64,000 bases of DNA from Cryptomeria japonica (lineage: Eukaryota; Streptophyta; Pinopsida; Cupressales; Cupressaceae): NCBI RefSeq assembly GCF_030272615.1, contig NC_081414.1, positions 526,359,137 to 526,423,136 of the forward strand, given 5' to 3'. The position numbers were made by a program, and so were the translations under genes. The notes beneath the pieces were generated by a model. It was not told the origin of the DNA. It was given only the letters and a program-made list of their open reading frames with translations, and ran no database searches. Shown piece by piece: positions 22,078 through 35,255 of this stretch; position 1 is the first letter of the stretch, and every line of letters begins with the position of its first letter.

Positions 22078-22928
22078 TGTTAATTTTACTAATCAAATAT
22101 AACAAAATTCAATGTAAACTGAAAATTTAATGAAAACACAATGCTCATAAACATAACACAACAATACCCTGGGAAAACCTTCCTCTTGGAGGTGAAAAAC
22201 CCAACCTTAAAATCCAATTATATTATGTCAAATATGAAAGCAATTACAAGACATGAAACTTATTTCCAACATCAGATCAGTTTGCTGCTAAAACAGTCTT
22301 CAGTGATTTCGCTTGACCGAGATGTATCAATTATGCCTTGTTATCTTAGAGATGTGATGTATAGATCTGTAGAAGGAATTCACTTGCATGGAGATGATCA
22401 CTACCCTTCCTGAAGTTTGTCTCAGACTTAAGATGACTATTGTAGACTTGACAGCTTGTAGATCAGACCAGCCAATGGGGAGAGATGAGCGCTAACCTTC
22501 AATAAGCTTAAGATAACAATTTCACTGACTTGAAGCTCACTACAAGTTCGTTGACTTAGTTGATGTAATTCGCCAGATATGATTGATTGATTATTCCATG
22601 AAAATGACTTGCTTATATACTTGACTTGTGGTGTCAAGTCTCAAGTCGGTCTGCCTTATTAATTTAATAATAATATTATATATATCACTCAAATAGGTCT
22701 TGACCTATTAAGATGTTATTGCTTGATTGCCTTTATCACAAGCTACATGAGTTTGGGCCCAACCCAATTATATAAATGATCGCTCAAAAACATATTTGAT
22801 TTTACCACCCAAATTAGGCCTACCCTATCTACAAGTTATGATAAACAATCTTGGGCCCAACCCAATGTAGATACATTTGTTCATATTTATTTTCTCATGT
22901 AATCTAATCTAGCTATCGGTTTTCAACA
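22078..22928 (-). repeat. 5' LTR of the copia element
   Basis: It is bounded by the primer binding site on one side and by the terminus shared with the 3' LTR remnant on the other. It has TG..CA ends. The word GGGCCCAACCCAAT occurs twice, near 22755 and 22853. Confidence 0.75.
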
Positions 22929-24439
22929 CAAGCATCACGCCTTGGTCTCATTGAGGACCATGGCACCATGCTCTAGTCCTACCCCATTTTAGGGCCAAAA
23001 TGAAGGGGCCATGTGATGTGAAAACTGGAAATGAAGCTAGAATTGAATGGTATGAGTAGAATTATGTCCAAGTCCAGCTTTGGGACATGAATGCTGTGAG
23101 GAGGGTAAAAAATGTGGACTAAATTGTAATGCTTTGTTTAAAATTTTATTTGAATTGTGATTTGTATCTACATTAAATTTGAAATTGTTTAAGGATTGCA
23201 TTGTTTGATTATTATATTTCCTTAATCTAAAATTTAGTATTGTGAATTCAAAAGTGTGTTTGGTTTGGTTTGTTTAAGATCCCATTAAAGTTGAATTTAA
23301 TATTGGTTAATCATTTGAAAAGAAAAGGTGTCAATTCAAGAGTGTGCTCTATTTTATTTCTTTAAATTAAGGATTTGTTACGGTAAAAGGGATAGAAATT
23401 GAAGTGACTAAAACATGTCACCCTTTCCATTGCCATTCATGTTGCTTTGCTATCTTCCTTTTGTAAGAAAGTTAAGTAGTGGAACAACTTCCTACACTAA
23501 CTTTTAGAGGAGGATAGTGCAAAAACTTTTACAAATCTTTACAATAGTTACTGAAACTTAACTTAAATAGCATGCATACCACAACAAAATGATTTACGTG
23601 GGGAAAACCCTTTCAAGAGAAAAACCCCACACTCCAAAAGCCACCCAATATATTATTTAGAAATCAACAACATATTGCAATATACTTGCAGAGCAAGCTT
23701 ATTATAGAAGTATTACCTACGAAGATCAAGAGGCAACTCAAAAGCTATCATTCTCTTTGAATACATCACAATACACAACCGTAATACAATGCCCTCATAA
23801 AAGAGGGTTACCTTCCAAGGCAAACAAAGTGCACACAATATCCATCATTAGATCTATGACTTAGTGATAAACGATTGAGATTTACAATGATAAAATATAC
23901 ATAAAATGTGGCTTTGAGGGTGTTGCCCCCGAAATCCTTCTCCAAGGTACGAAACCCTTGGACCTTCGTGGAGAAGGTCATCCCCCTTGGATCCCACAAG
24001 GGGAGTACCTTCCCCCTTGCAACCCCCCATGCTTATTTATCAATAGGTAATTTTTTATTACTACAAGGTTGAGACATCGTTTTCCTAACACTCGTTGCTT
24101 TGTTTTGTGGTAGAAGTTAAGAATCAATAATAAAATAATGCAACTTGTTGTGTGTAATAAATTAGGGGAGTGAATTTATTTGTAGTTCATCATACTCATC
24201 TTACTACTATCAACCCTTAGGTATACAACCTTTACACCTTTCAAAAGTTTATGCTTCCCAGATTGACATAAGGAACAAAATAAGAGTACTTGTCCAAGTT
24301 TAACCATAGTTTTAAGGATATCTTTGTCCATAGCTTTGTCCCAATACAATACATAGTACATGCTTAGTTAGGCCAAATGCAGCTAATGGAATAGGTCAAC
24401 GACATAATTAAAATAGCATTTAATAAATCCAACATTTCT
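22929..24439. other. Unassigned repeat-like DNA
   Basis: No gene is supported. The stretch near 23590-23640 (ACGTGGGGAAAACCC and AGAGAAAAACCCCAC) resembles motifs common in plant copia LTRs, so part of this may be an old solo LTR. No ends or partner copy were identified. Confidence 0.35.
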
Positions 24440-25137
24440 TTCTAATTTTACATATGAGGAAATTAAAGTTGTAGTTTTCTCCTTCCAAAGTAATGAAGGA
24501 TCAAGGCTAGATGGCTTTTTGAATTGTTCTTTTAAGAGTATTGGGATTTTGTTGGAAGGGAGGTTTGGCTAGTGGTATAGAAGAGGTTGAAAATGGTAAT
24601 TTCTTTTTTAAAGAAATGCATGCTAATTTTACTACACTAGTTACTAAGAATGAAAATCTAAAATATTTTGTTGATTTCACACCTACCTTCTTATGCAACA
24701 TTATTTATAAAATAATATCAAAGGTAATTACAAATAGGTTAAGCACTATCATCCATTGCCAATCTCTTTAGAACAAAGAGGTTTTGTTCCTAGAAGGGTT
24801 ATGTTTGAAGAAGTCCTTATCACATATGAAGTTATTCACACTATCTAAAATGATAACAATATGATACACACACTAGATATGATGAAGGCATATGATAAGG
24901 TAAATTAGAATTAGTCACTATAAGTATTGTAAATAATTTTTTTTCAAGGGAATGGTATAAATGGATCTTCTCACGTAACTGGAGGGAAATATTATTTAAT
25001 TCTTGTATATGGATATCTAGTAGGCTTCTTTAAATAAACTCTATCTTTAATACCCATTCTTATTTATTTTAATGGTTTTATATCTAAGAAAATTGATTGT
25101 GGTTAAGGCCTGATCATGGGCCTTCCCGGGTTGATTC
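24440..25137 (+). pseudogene. Non-LTR retrotransposon (LINE) reverse transcriptase, badly decayed
   Basis: Across frames the + strand shows EEIKVVVFSFQSNEGSRLDG, then NLKYFVDFTPTFLCNIIYKI followed by ISKVITNRL. It then shows a damaged FVPGR-like region, MMKAYDKVN (about 24880) and finally GLRPDHG. These follow the order of plant L1-type LINE RT, where the consensus includes DFRPISLCN.IYKIISK and GLRQGDPLSP. Many stops are present. It is cut at 25137 by the insertion of copia A. RNase H sequence of similar type resumes at 55018, but the RT remainder and zinc region are missing. Confidence 0.75.
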
Positions 25138-25245
25138 TGTTAGATAGTTCAAATAACTGGAAGACAATTGAGAGGGGGGGGGGGTGTGAATCAGTTGTCA
25201 CCAGATTACCAGAACCTTAAGCAATTTAAAGTTTAATACCGGAAC
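25138..25245 (-). repeat. Copia A 3' LTR, terminal piece before insertion C
   Basis: It starts TGTTAGATAG and includes a G-rich run. The reverse complement resembles the end of copia B's 5' LTR (CACCCCCCTCTCAGTTG at 49145-49161). It ends at the GGAAC target copy. Confidence 0.75.
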
Positions 25246-26753
25246 TGTAATGTCCCCATTTTTGTGAGTATTAGACTCATAGTGAGATTAGCCTATTATC
25301 TTGACCCTCGTAGGCTAATAAGGTTGGATAGAGGGTCCTTTAAGGGATGCAACTTCTTCAGTAGTCAGAGCTATGAGCATTGGTATCATCTCCAATGTTC
25401 AGAGTGCTTGAGTTTGGTCTTCATTTGGCATCATTCAGACATCATTTGCTCTACTTACTATTTTTGGTAAGTTTTGGGATGTTAGAGATGGACCCCTGCT
25501 ATTTTTAGTAAAGGGGGTATGATCATATGCAATCTCCTCATGTTAGCTTCTAGTTCAGATGACATTAAAAAATATAGAATATTCATGGAGATATTAATGT
25601 TTAATTGGTTCAATTAAACATTAATTATTTTGAGATTATATTATTAAGTAATAAAATGACTTTATATTATAAAGCACTTAAATGAGGGTCTATTTATCAT
25701 GAGAAGGGGGTCAAGTTTATTAATAATTTATGAGCACATAACCCAAGGTTTAATTACATTATTGATGCCAATGAAATATTATAACATTTTAATGTTAATT
25801 AAGAGCTTTTTGAAGAAGTTCAAACTTCTTGAGGAAATATAAGTGTGCAAAAGGAATCGAATTGGATTATGTGATTGGAGTTTTTGATTAAAGTTTGTCT
25901 CGAGCATTGAAGTGTAGAATACCAAAGGTTTCTGCAGGATTCAAGGCTTGTCGACATTGGAGAGTGTGGCTTCTTCATTGTAACAACATATAGAGGATGA
26001 TTGCTCATTTGATTATGCTTGTGAGAGTTGGCTTCATTCAGGAATCAATATTGAGCTGATTGGAGGGTTTATTTCAGAGTTTGTTTACGGATTGAAAGGG
26101 ATTATATTTAGAGATTTATTTGCTGCTACAATGCCCATGAACAGTGCACTACAATACCCGTGAATAGTGTGCTACAGTTCCCGTGAACAGTGGGCTATAG
26201 TGGTGTGAACAATAAATGCTACAGTATATTGCATCTTAGTTGAGTCTACTCAAGGGTTCTTCAAGGGTTTTAATTGCTGCTCATTTCCAGATTAGTTGCT
26301 GTTGTCATGACATTGAAATTTGGGCAAAATTTATGATTGTTGGAGGATACATTTATTGTTGTTAGTACCACTCATTAGCATGTGGGAATTACATGTATGT
26401 ATGACAAGTGTTTGTGTTAATGACAATTTGTTGTAAGTGCATTTTGGTCTCTTAGAATGCATACCAAATGTTTGTAGAAATGTCTAACAACTGTAGATGC
26501 ATATTTCATACAATTTCAATCACACATCATCATTGAAAGGTTAGTGGTAGGTGTTACATTGCATTCTCATTTATTTTTAGACTTTGATATATGTCATTTT
26601 GAGTTCAATTAATGCATATTATCATCTCTTAAATCAGACTATCAAAAAGAAACCACAATCAACAAGTACAAAAGTTTCATTGCAAGTGTTTGAAAATATT
26701 CCTTGAGCATTTACATCAGAAATTTTCAATCAAATTTGGCAAGAGATACTATA
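25246..26753 (+). repeat. 5' LTR of element C
   Basis: It is the partner of 29299-30646. A near-tandem array of about 25-bp units, each containing GTGAACAGTG or a variant beside GCTACAGT, lies at 26130-26235. A reduced version is in the other LTR near 30155-30230. Confidence 0.85.
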
Positions 26754-26754
26754 A

Positions 26755-26766
26755 TGGTATCAGAGC
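26755..26766 (+). promoter_or_regulatory. Primer binding site of element C
   Basis: TGGTATCAGAGC lies one base after the LTR end, the standard complement of plant initiator-Met tRNA. Confidence 0.9.
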
Positions 26767-27303
26767 GGTTTCCTGCCAACCTGTTGGGTAGATTGATTCA
26801 ACTAGTTAATCATGGTTACTTCGGGTACCCAGAATTAGTGGGACCAAAATATGAAGCAAGTGTATTCCTCATTGGAAAAGTTAAAACAAAACCAGAAGAA
26901 GCTGGATGAATTGATATCACACCCTACAAAACTTGATAGAATTTCTCGGTATATGACATATTTTTAAGGGGAAGGAGAAACAAGAGGACTTTACAGGGGA
27001 AGTATCTAGAAACCTTTGCAATGAATTTCTAGCAACCCGTGACCAACATACAACTGAACCTATGGCAAGCAAAAATCAGACTTACATGGAGGAAGATGTT
27101 GGGCACAAGACACTTCATGATGACTCCAAGAGTGAGGAGGCACATGTGCAGGAAGTGAGGGTCAGATTTGAAGAGAATGTTGCACTGATAGCACTTTAGA
27201 AGTCGTTATCAGTCATGATAACAATTTTTATTTTTGTAACAACAGTCATATTTCATTACCTAATCGTGAGTTAGCAGCCATCTCAGGTGAGATTGATGGT
27301 TGT

Positions 27304-29298
27304 GTGGAGGCACCTAATGCATACACTCAAGTTACAGGTGATGTTGAGGCCATAGGTGTTGTGGATTCAAACCACAACAAGTTTGATTTTTCCAATCAGA
27401 CCATGGAAAACAAATCAAAAAATTTGTCTAATGGTGATAGTTTCGAGGAATGTTTGACCGATGTGCACACACATATATGGATAGGGGATGTGAGCATTGA
27501 TATTGGTAGTTCAACAGTCTCTAACATGTTATTCGAGCCATCCCAAGAGGTACATGACAACAATAGACTTATTGAGGATGTGTGCAAAGTAGATAGCACA
27601 CATGATGATGCTTACCACTCAGTGAGCGATGACGACTCCACCTCTTACCAGAGTGTAGATTTCAAACCAAGAAATTTGAATGGAAGTGAGAAGTTCTAGG
27701 GTTCTCACCATTTAGTAGTGCAACTGAAGGTGAATGAAAGTATGATAACTTCAGCCTTAGAACACTTCAATATTGTGCCGCAATTGGTGGCACATTGTTG
27801 TTGGACTCCTGGTTTATATGAGCACTTGGATGGTGGGATTACCCTTGCAGAGTTTCAGTCACTCAGAGATGTCGTTGGGGTAATGCATAACCATTACTTA
27901 TAGATATTATCAAATAGAGATCATCTCCTTATGCTTGACAGTATCTATTATGATGCATTGAAGGGGAAGGAAGAGGAGGTTGACGAGATCACTCACAAGC
28001 TTGAGGTGACTTTGGACTCATTGGAGAGAATTCAGTTGGCCCTTGAGGAGTCACAGTCATGGGTTGATAATCTTACTATGGAGTTGAGTCAAGGTCACTC
28101 TTCACCAGTTACATATATAGTACAGTCTCCTACAATGGCAGTTGGTGATGGTCTTATATCCATGGATCATGGATGTGGTGATGGATATGTTAAGGATGTT
28201 ATTGTCTCCATCACTGAGTTAGGTGTAGTTGATTCAGATGGGATGAGAATCTTGAATGAGAGCAGTAGAGAACCACATGTTGCACTAGGTTCTTCAGTGA
28301 TCGGTGCTACGACAGGTGATGCAGGTCAAATTGTTGATAGTGCTATTATGGTGGTGATGGGTTCTCCAGATAGTTGTGAGTTGGTGCACCGTGACACTCC
28401 CTCATCTACACAAGTGACTGGTAGAGCGTTACCTAGCTGGGAGTATGACTCTCACATTGATTTGTTTCCCTCTCCTAGAACCAAATCTGTTTCCTCATCT
28501 CATGCAGTTGATTTGGTGGACAGTTTGTTGTGACTTAGAGTCAGAGTCATCAGCTGTAGGTTTCTGAAGATAAGGTTGACTCAACCTTATTTTGTTTTTA
28601 CGATGCCACTTATTTGTTGAGCACTTTCTTGAGAGTTTCGAGTTTCAGGATGGTTTGTATGGAGCTACCGGGGATACTCTCATTCAAGGTTCTCATGCCA
28701 TCAAGCATCTTGTGGGAGCAATTTTAGACACTTTGGCTACAATTCTTCCAAATAGAGATTTTGTGATTGCGTTCGTTGAGCAGGTTGCCAGAGGCCCTAC
28801 CCAATCTATTTTTTGAGGCCAGAGTTTGGAGTCATCTTTTGATTCCAAAGCTGTTAGTGATGAGTCGTTGATCGAGGTTGGATCCTGCTACATGAATTAC
28901 ATTGTGAGGAGTACTCACCACTTTTCCTTTGATCCACACGTGGAGGACTTAGTGATGCATCAGTGTGGATTGGATTTGAGGGTATACCATCCATTATGGG
29001 ATGGAGAGTTACCATCTTTTGTAGATAGAATTAGTAGTCGCAAGTACCCAACCCAGTTATTTGTTGGGGGCTACTTACTAGATTAGTGTTATGAGTTGCC
29101 TCCATTTGAGACTCTTACTCTAGTAACACCAGATGGCAGTGATGATTTGATTCAACAGGTTCAACTTGATGTGTTAGGGATACATGAGTCATCTGTTGAT
29201 AGCAGGGACATTGCGCAGGTCTTCACTTGGGATCCAGGTGGAGGAGTCTATTTGTCATCGAGATTGCTTGGGGACAAGCAATTTCAGGAGGGGCGGAC
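27304..29298 (+). pseudogene. Unknown ORF of element C, about 660 codons, broken
   Basis: Open segments 27304-27699, 27718-27903 and 27931-28533 share one frame. After one frame change the ORF continues at 28592-28816, 28826-29086 and 29096 to the 3' LTR. The first third is acidic. Residues near 27960-28090 are Leu/Glu rich and likely coiled coil (EEEVDEITHKLEVTLDSLER). The last third is compact, with RVYHPLWDGELPSFVDRI, SSRKYPTQLFVGGYLLD and TWDPGGGVYLSSRLL. No RT, protease, integrase or zinc knuckle is seen. I do not recognise the family. The 550 bp before it show no clear start. A Gag substitute or accessory protein is possible, but that is speculation. Confidence 0.5.
29285..29298 (+). 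promoter_or_regulatory. Polypurine tract of element C
   Basis: CAGGAGGGGCGGAC abuts the 3' LTR start TGTGATG. It is interrupted by pyrimidines but is in the expected position. Confidence 0.65.
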
Positions 29299-30646
29299 TG
29301 TGATGTCCCCTTTTTGTTGACATTAGATATTCAATGGGATTATCCTATTACTGACCCTTATAGGCTAATAAGATTGAATAGAGGGTCCTTTGAGGAATGC
29401 AACTTCTCTAGTGGTTAGAGTTTTGTAAGTTTGGCTTTCGTTCGGCTTCATTTGGACTCCGTATGCATTACTTACTATTTATAGTAAGTCAGAGATGGAC
29501 CCCTGCTATTTTTAGTAAAGGGGTATGGTCATATGTATCTTCATCATGTCAGATCCCAATTCAGACGACGTTCAAAAAGGATGAGTAATAATGGAGATAT
29601 TAATGTTTATTTAGTTTAAATAAACATTAATGGTTTTGAGCTTATATTATTAAGTTATAATATAAAATTTATATTATAACTTAAGTGAGGGTCAAGGTAT
29701 TCTAAGTTGGGGCCATTGGAATTAATTAATTAGACTCTGAAATCAAGGTAATTATTAAATGATAAAGTGCATCTAATTTTATTATCATTTAATATCGTTT
29801 AATGAGAAAAGGAGAAATTGAAGCTGTGAGGGACATATGTATATATTGTCTTGAAGAACTCGAACCTCATTGTGAATTATGCATTTTGATACTTGAAGAA
29901 TTTTGGAGAGGAAGAAGCCAAGGGTTTTGAATTTCTAGGCCATTGGAGAATGTGATACTCTTCAATGTTGCAGCTGCTGTGAAGTGGTGAAATATCCACT
30001 GAATTGTGGCATTTGGGAGAGCTTCATCCAAGAGTTCTATTTATGCTTAAAGTTGGAGAATTTTATCAAGAGTTTGAAGGGGTTTAAAGATTTATCAATT
30101 AGAGACTTGTGGCTTCTACTTGGTAGGCATTAAAGAGCAGATTGCAAGCTTTTATCAGCTGCTACAATACTCATGAATATCAAATCTCTACAGTACCCAT
30201 GAATAGTAAACACTACAGTACTAATGCATTTTAAAAGAGTCAATCTACATAAATTCAATGGGGTTTGAAGAGCAATTTTCAACTTGTTGGAGGCTACATT
30301 TATTGCTGTTAGTACCACTTATTGGCAAGTGGGAATTACATGTATGTAGGACAAGTGTTTGTGTTAATGACAATCTATTGTAAGTATATTTTGGTTTCTT
30401 AGAATGCATACCAAATGTTTGTAGAAATGTCTAGCAGTTGTAGATGCATATTTCATATGATTTCAGTCACACATTGTCATTGAAAGGTTAGTGGTAGGTG
30501 TTACATTGCATTATCATTTAGTTTCAGAATTTGATATATGACCTTTTGATTTCAACAAATACAAAAGTTTCATGACAAGTGTTTGACAATATTCTTTGAG
30601 CATTTAAATCAGAAATTTTCAATCAGATTTAGCAAGGGATATTACA
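29299..30646 (+). repeat. 3' LTR of element C
   Basis: It is the partner of 25246-26753. It ends GATATTACA followed by the GGAAC target copy. Confidence 0.85.
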
Positions 30647-31759
30647 GGAACCCAAAAGATCAATATCAGAATGTATAAACCAAATATCGAAATAGCAGAT
30701 AAACCAATTAAACATAAACAATAATTAGAGAATAAATACTATCCACATCACACCAAGATTTATACGTGGAAAAATCGATAAAGGGAAAAACCATGGTGGG
30801 AAGCTTACCCACAGTTAGATAATACTTCTGTAGTAAGTATGCAAATTACAATTGAGGGGCTTGCACTTGTAGGAAGGCCAACAACCTAGAGCACACTGAT
30901 CATCACAAAAAGAGTCTCACTAACTATATTGAAATCTAGACTACAATCCAGAAGAAGGAATGAATTGCAAAGATAACATCTGCTATGCCTGAATGCAGTT
31001 CCGGTTAAGCTCAATACCGAAGGACTAAATCCTCTTACATAAACCCAACTCAATCACCAATGATCAACCAAATCCTCTGCCTGAATGATTATTACATTAT
31101 TCACTCATACACATCCTCACACATGATCTAGAATGAGATCTTACATCATATATGTACAAACCCTTGACCATAAACAATAAGGTTGGCCATCAAACAATAA
31201 AAAAATTACACAATTACAAAACATGTCAGACTAAGACCAAAAAAATAATATCCAACCCATAAGACATCCTGGAAATACATTGAGAGGTTCAATCCACATG
31301 TTACATTAAGTCGGTCCATAACCTAGATACAGTGGGACCCAATATAGGTCCACACATGCTAAAGAAATGATCCCCAATCAACCAAGTCTTGAACATGATC
31401 ACCATCAACATCCTGAAACTCCACCAAAAGATGCACCAACACCACTTATGCAATTCATCAAAGATCTTCATCAAATATTTGCCGGTGAAACCCTCACCGG
31501 AACAACAAACCAAGCTTTCTAGAAAACATGATAGCATCCGATCACCAGATCAAAACCAACTGACTGAATATGAACATGAATAAGCCAATTCCATAACCCA
31601 AACATACTGGAGCATACAAAATCATGATGATCCAATCCAACTAGAAACCAAACAACCTATCGGGACTAGAAGGATACTGGTAAACAACCAAAACAACTAG
31701 TGTTGACATCAATGAAAACATCAATGCAACACATAATCAATTCCTCCAAATGGCCAATA
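30647..31759 (-). repeat. Copia A 3' LTR, main piece after insertion C
   Basis: It aligns with 53911-55017 throughout. It contains the TATACGTGGAAAAA and GGGAAAAACCATGGTGGG stretch shared by copia LTRs in this window. It ends CCAATA, a changed CCAACA. Confidence 0.8.
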
Positions 31760-32173
31760 ATCTCTCCCTTTGGCATTGATGGCAACACTAGATGTGAAAA
31801 AACATCCAAGTGCTAAGAAATGCCAAACAAGTCTCCCCCAATGGAAGACAACCAACAATCTCCTACTCAAAGATATAGCAATGAAGTTATGAAATAAAGA
31901 CCAAACTCCCCCTATTAATGATATCTTTGTAAAGCTCTGTTTTTCATATATATCTCTCTCCCTTTGACACCAATGCCAGAAATTTGACAAAAAGATCAAA
32001 GCAAAAACATAAACCACTGAAACACAAGGCTAACTACTCCCCCTGAGCAGTAGCATCCCCACATCAATGTTGAAATGAATGTTATCTCTGATAATGCATA
32101 CCATATTGATGCCAAATAACATCAATCAGTTCTCTGTCGAACGGGCAGAAACCCCTAATCTATCTCTCAAGTA
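31760..32173 (-). other. Copia A 3' spacer with several polypurine tracts
   Basis: On the coding strand the tract CCAAAGGGAGAGAT abuts the LTR (31760-31773). More tracts lie near 31905-31912 and 32036-32043. Repeated tracts in the spacer after pol are a Sirevirus trait. No coding signal is seen. Confidence 0.6.
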
Positions 32174-35149
32174 CTAAAATGATTCCTTAGGCAAAGGTTT
32201 AGTGAAAATATATGCAATCTGCTCTTTAGTGTTCACATAAACTAGTCTAACTTCATTCTCTTCCACTTTCTCCTTCAAAAATTTATACTTGATAGATATG
32301 TGCTTTGTCTTAGAGTGAAATATTGGATTCTTTGATATGTCAATAGCAGCAGAGTTATCACAATGAATAACTACCAGTCCAGTGCAATGCAATTTAATGT
32401 CCTTCAACATTTGCTTCATCCATAGAATCTATGTACAGTTAGTAGCAACAACAACATACTCATCTTCAATAGTAGATAAAGAAGTACATGATTGTTTCTT
32501 GCTGATCCATGAAACCAACTTCTTTCCAAGAAAGAAAGCTCCACCAGAACTACTTTTCCAGTCATCAACATCACATGCCCAATCTGCATTTGTATATGTA
32601 TATAAAGTAAAGTCATGATCCTTAGGGTACCATAAACCATATTCAGATGTACCTTGCAAGTATCTAAAAATTCTTTTCACCACACTCTCATGATTTTCTC
32701 TAGGATCACTCTGAAATCTAGATGCAATAAAGACAACATTCATTATGTCAGGCCTAGTTTGAGTCAAACATAGCAGACCTCCAATCATAGATTTGTATCT
32801 TGTAGGATTTACCGGTGCAGATTCATCTTTCATTGTCAGTTTATCACTTGTAACCATAGGAGTACTTACCGGTTTAGAATCTATCATACCAATTTTCTTC
32901 AAGAATTCCCTAGCATACTTAGTTTGATAGATGAAAATACCTTTATCAGTCTGAGTAATCTGCAAACCTAAGAAAAATTTAATTTCCCCAATCATAGACA
33001 TTTCAAATTCTTTCTCCATATTTTTAGAAAATTCCATGCACCACTTATCTTCACCTCCAAAAATGATGTCATTAACAAAAAATTCAATAATTAATATATC
33101 ATCATCAGTGAGTTTATAATATAGATTACTATTAGCATTACCTTTAGTGAATCCAAGCTTCAAAATATATTTATCTAACCTTGTATACCAAGCTCTAGGT
33201 GCCCGTTTCAATCCATATAAAGCTTTCTTTAATCTGCAAACCATGTTTTTATCATCTGAAAGTGAAAAACCATTTGGTTGCTCAATATAAACTTCCTCAT
33301 CAAGAGCCCAATTAAAAAATTCACACTTGACATCCATCTGATAAACCTTGTAGTTCTTATGTGCATCATAGGCAAGAAATAATCTTACAGCTTCAATCCT
33401 AGCTATAGGTGCAAAATTTTCACCATAATCAATTCCTTCCTTCTGAGAATATCCTTTACAAAAGAATCTAGCTTTATTCCTTACAACTTGTCCATCTTCA
33501 TTTGATTTATTCCTAAATACCCATTTAGTTCCAATAACATTCTTATTTTTAGGCTAGGAACTAAAGTCCATGTGTTATTCTTCTCTATCTAATCTAATTC
33601 TTCTTCCATACCTTTCATCCAACATTCATCTTTACATGCTTCAATTACTGATACCGGTTCAACTTGAGAAATTAAACATACCTCATTAGATGCCAATCTC
33701 CTTCTTATCATCACTCCATTATTCTTAGCCCCAATAATTTGATCTTCTGAATGATTCAATCTCACATACCTAGGAGTCTTCTGACTCTCTGTTCATCTTC
33801 CTAGTTCTTCAGTTATTGTTGAATTTTTTGATACTGCCAGAGTAACTGGTTCAACATTATGTTCCGGTAAAGGTGTTACTGGTTCAGTTATGATCATTTC
33901 TGCTATCGGTTCTTGCTCATAAAATTTGATTTGACTTCTATTCAGCTCATCCACCTTGACTTTAGGACTCTCCACAATCCTCTGCAATCTCTTGTTATAA
34001 CACCTATATGATTTTCTTTCATTAGAATAACCAAGAAAAATTCCTTCATCACATCTAAGATCAAATTTGCCAATGATATCATCTCTCCTAATATAAGATT
34101 TACAACCAAATATTCTGAAATACTTAACTGTAGGTGTATTGATAAACCATAATTCATAAGGTGTCTTACCAGTTTCTCCTTTGATATGTACTCTGTTGAA
34201 AGTATAAACTATTGTGCTCACTGCTTCTCTCCAATAGATATGAGGTAGACTAGCTTCCATCATCATTGTTCTAGCATCATCCAAGATAGTTTTGTTCTTC
34301 CTTTCCACAACTCTGTTCTGCTGAGGTGTCCGGGGAGCAGAAAATTGTCTCCTAATACCATGCTTCTCACAAAAGTTATTAAACTCACCGGATGTGAATT
34401 CTCCACCATGATCTGACCTCAAACATTTAATCTTAAATCTTGTCTCTGTCTCAACTTTATCTTTAAAGATTTTAAACTTTTCAAAGGCCTCAAATTTCTC
34501 CCTTAGAAAAGTAACCCACGTCATTCTAGAATAATATCAATGATTAGCATAAAATATCTATCACCTTAAAAACTTTTAACTCTAGCAGGGTGACACAAAT
34601 CAGTATGAATAAGATCAAGAGCATCATTATATTTATCTTATATACTCTTAAAAGATGTTCTGACCTGTTTTCCCATTTGACATTCTTTACATATCAGATT
34701 ATAGGTCTTCATAATCTTAGGTATATCTCTTACTACCTTAGTTGAACTGATCTTTACAATGCAATCAAAATTCACATAACATAGCCTTTTATGCCATAGC
34801 CAACTCTCATCAATTTGTGAAATCAAACATATCTTCTCACCAGAATTCAAATGAAATATTTTACCTTTTGTCTGTGTACTAGTTGCAATCTCCAAACCAG
34901 ATCTATTAATGATTTTTCATTTTCCACCCTTGAACTGTAATTGAAATCCCTTATCCATCAATTATCCTACACTCAAAATATTATGCCTTAAAACTTCAAC
35001 ATAATAAATATTATCAGTATCGTGCTTACCATCGAGTGATATAGTTCATTTTCCCTTGATCAGACATGCTTTGTCATCTTCTAATCTAACTAGACTGCCA
35101 TCAAATTATTGCAAAGATAGAAACTTCTTTTTATCTCTAGTCATGTGAT
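32174..35149 (-). pseudogene. Copia A pol: protease fragment, integrase, RT, RNase H
   Basis: Reading the - strand, a protease-region piece begins HHMT at the B insertion point (35149). GAG-pre-integrase follows with WLWHKRLCYVNF and CKECQMGK (34895-34638). Integrase shows CLRSDHGGEFTS and APRTPQQNRVVERKN (34524-33793). RT (33337-32429) shows [25 protein letters not shown] and [12 protein letters not shown]. The RT catalytic motif reads FVND instead of YVDD, so one Asp is lost. RNase H ends with VIHCDNSAAIDISKN and IFTKPLPKESF. Frameshifts separate the segments. Copia B (49239-53417) is a close relative and gives the intact residue at several broken sites, for example NCTQ where A has a stop at 32429. 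Confidence 0.85.
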
Positions 35150-35255
35150 TGTTGGCATTATGGATGAATTGATTATGTGTTGCATTTATGTTTTTTCATT
35201 GATGTCAACACTAGCTGTTATGGTTGGTTACCGACATACAGGTTTTGGTTACTGG
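35150..35255 (+). repeat. Copia B 5' LTR, first 106 bp
   Basis: It matches the 3' LTR start at 53764 closely. It ends at ACTGG, the target site used by element D. Confidence 0.85.

Larger units (their letters stand above)
17534..22928 (-). mobile_element. Copia element with full gag-pol, truncated 3' LTR
   Basis: The polyprotein order on the - strand is Gag, zinc knuckle, protease, GAG-pre-integrase, integrase, RT, RNase H, which is the Ty1/copia order. The 5' LTR lies at 22078-22928 next to an initiator-Met type primer binding site. The only remaining 3' LTR sequence is 132 bp at 17534-17665, equal to 22797-22928. Target duplications are not visible, as expected after truncation. Many stops show that it is inactive. 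Confidence 0.85.
25246..30646 (+). mobile_element. Element C: complete non-autonomous LTR retrotransposon with unknown ORF
   Basis: LTRs at 25246-26753 and 29299-30646 begin TGTAATGTCCCC and TGTGATGTCCCC. The termini are ATACTATA and ATATTACA. The target duplication GGAAC flanks it at 25241-25245 and 30647-30651. A TGGTATCAGAGC primer site follows the left LTR and a purine tract precedes the right LTR, so orientation is +. The 2.5-kb interior has no recognisable gag or pol, only the unknown ORF described at 27304. The two LTRs differ in length and sequence more than those of element D, so this looks older. Confidence 0.85.

Noticed and set aside
22929-24439. Solo LTR
   Set aside because: Only a short motif is LTR-like; no ends or target duplication could be defined.
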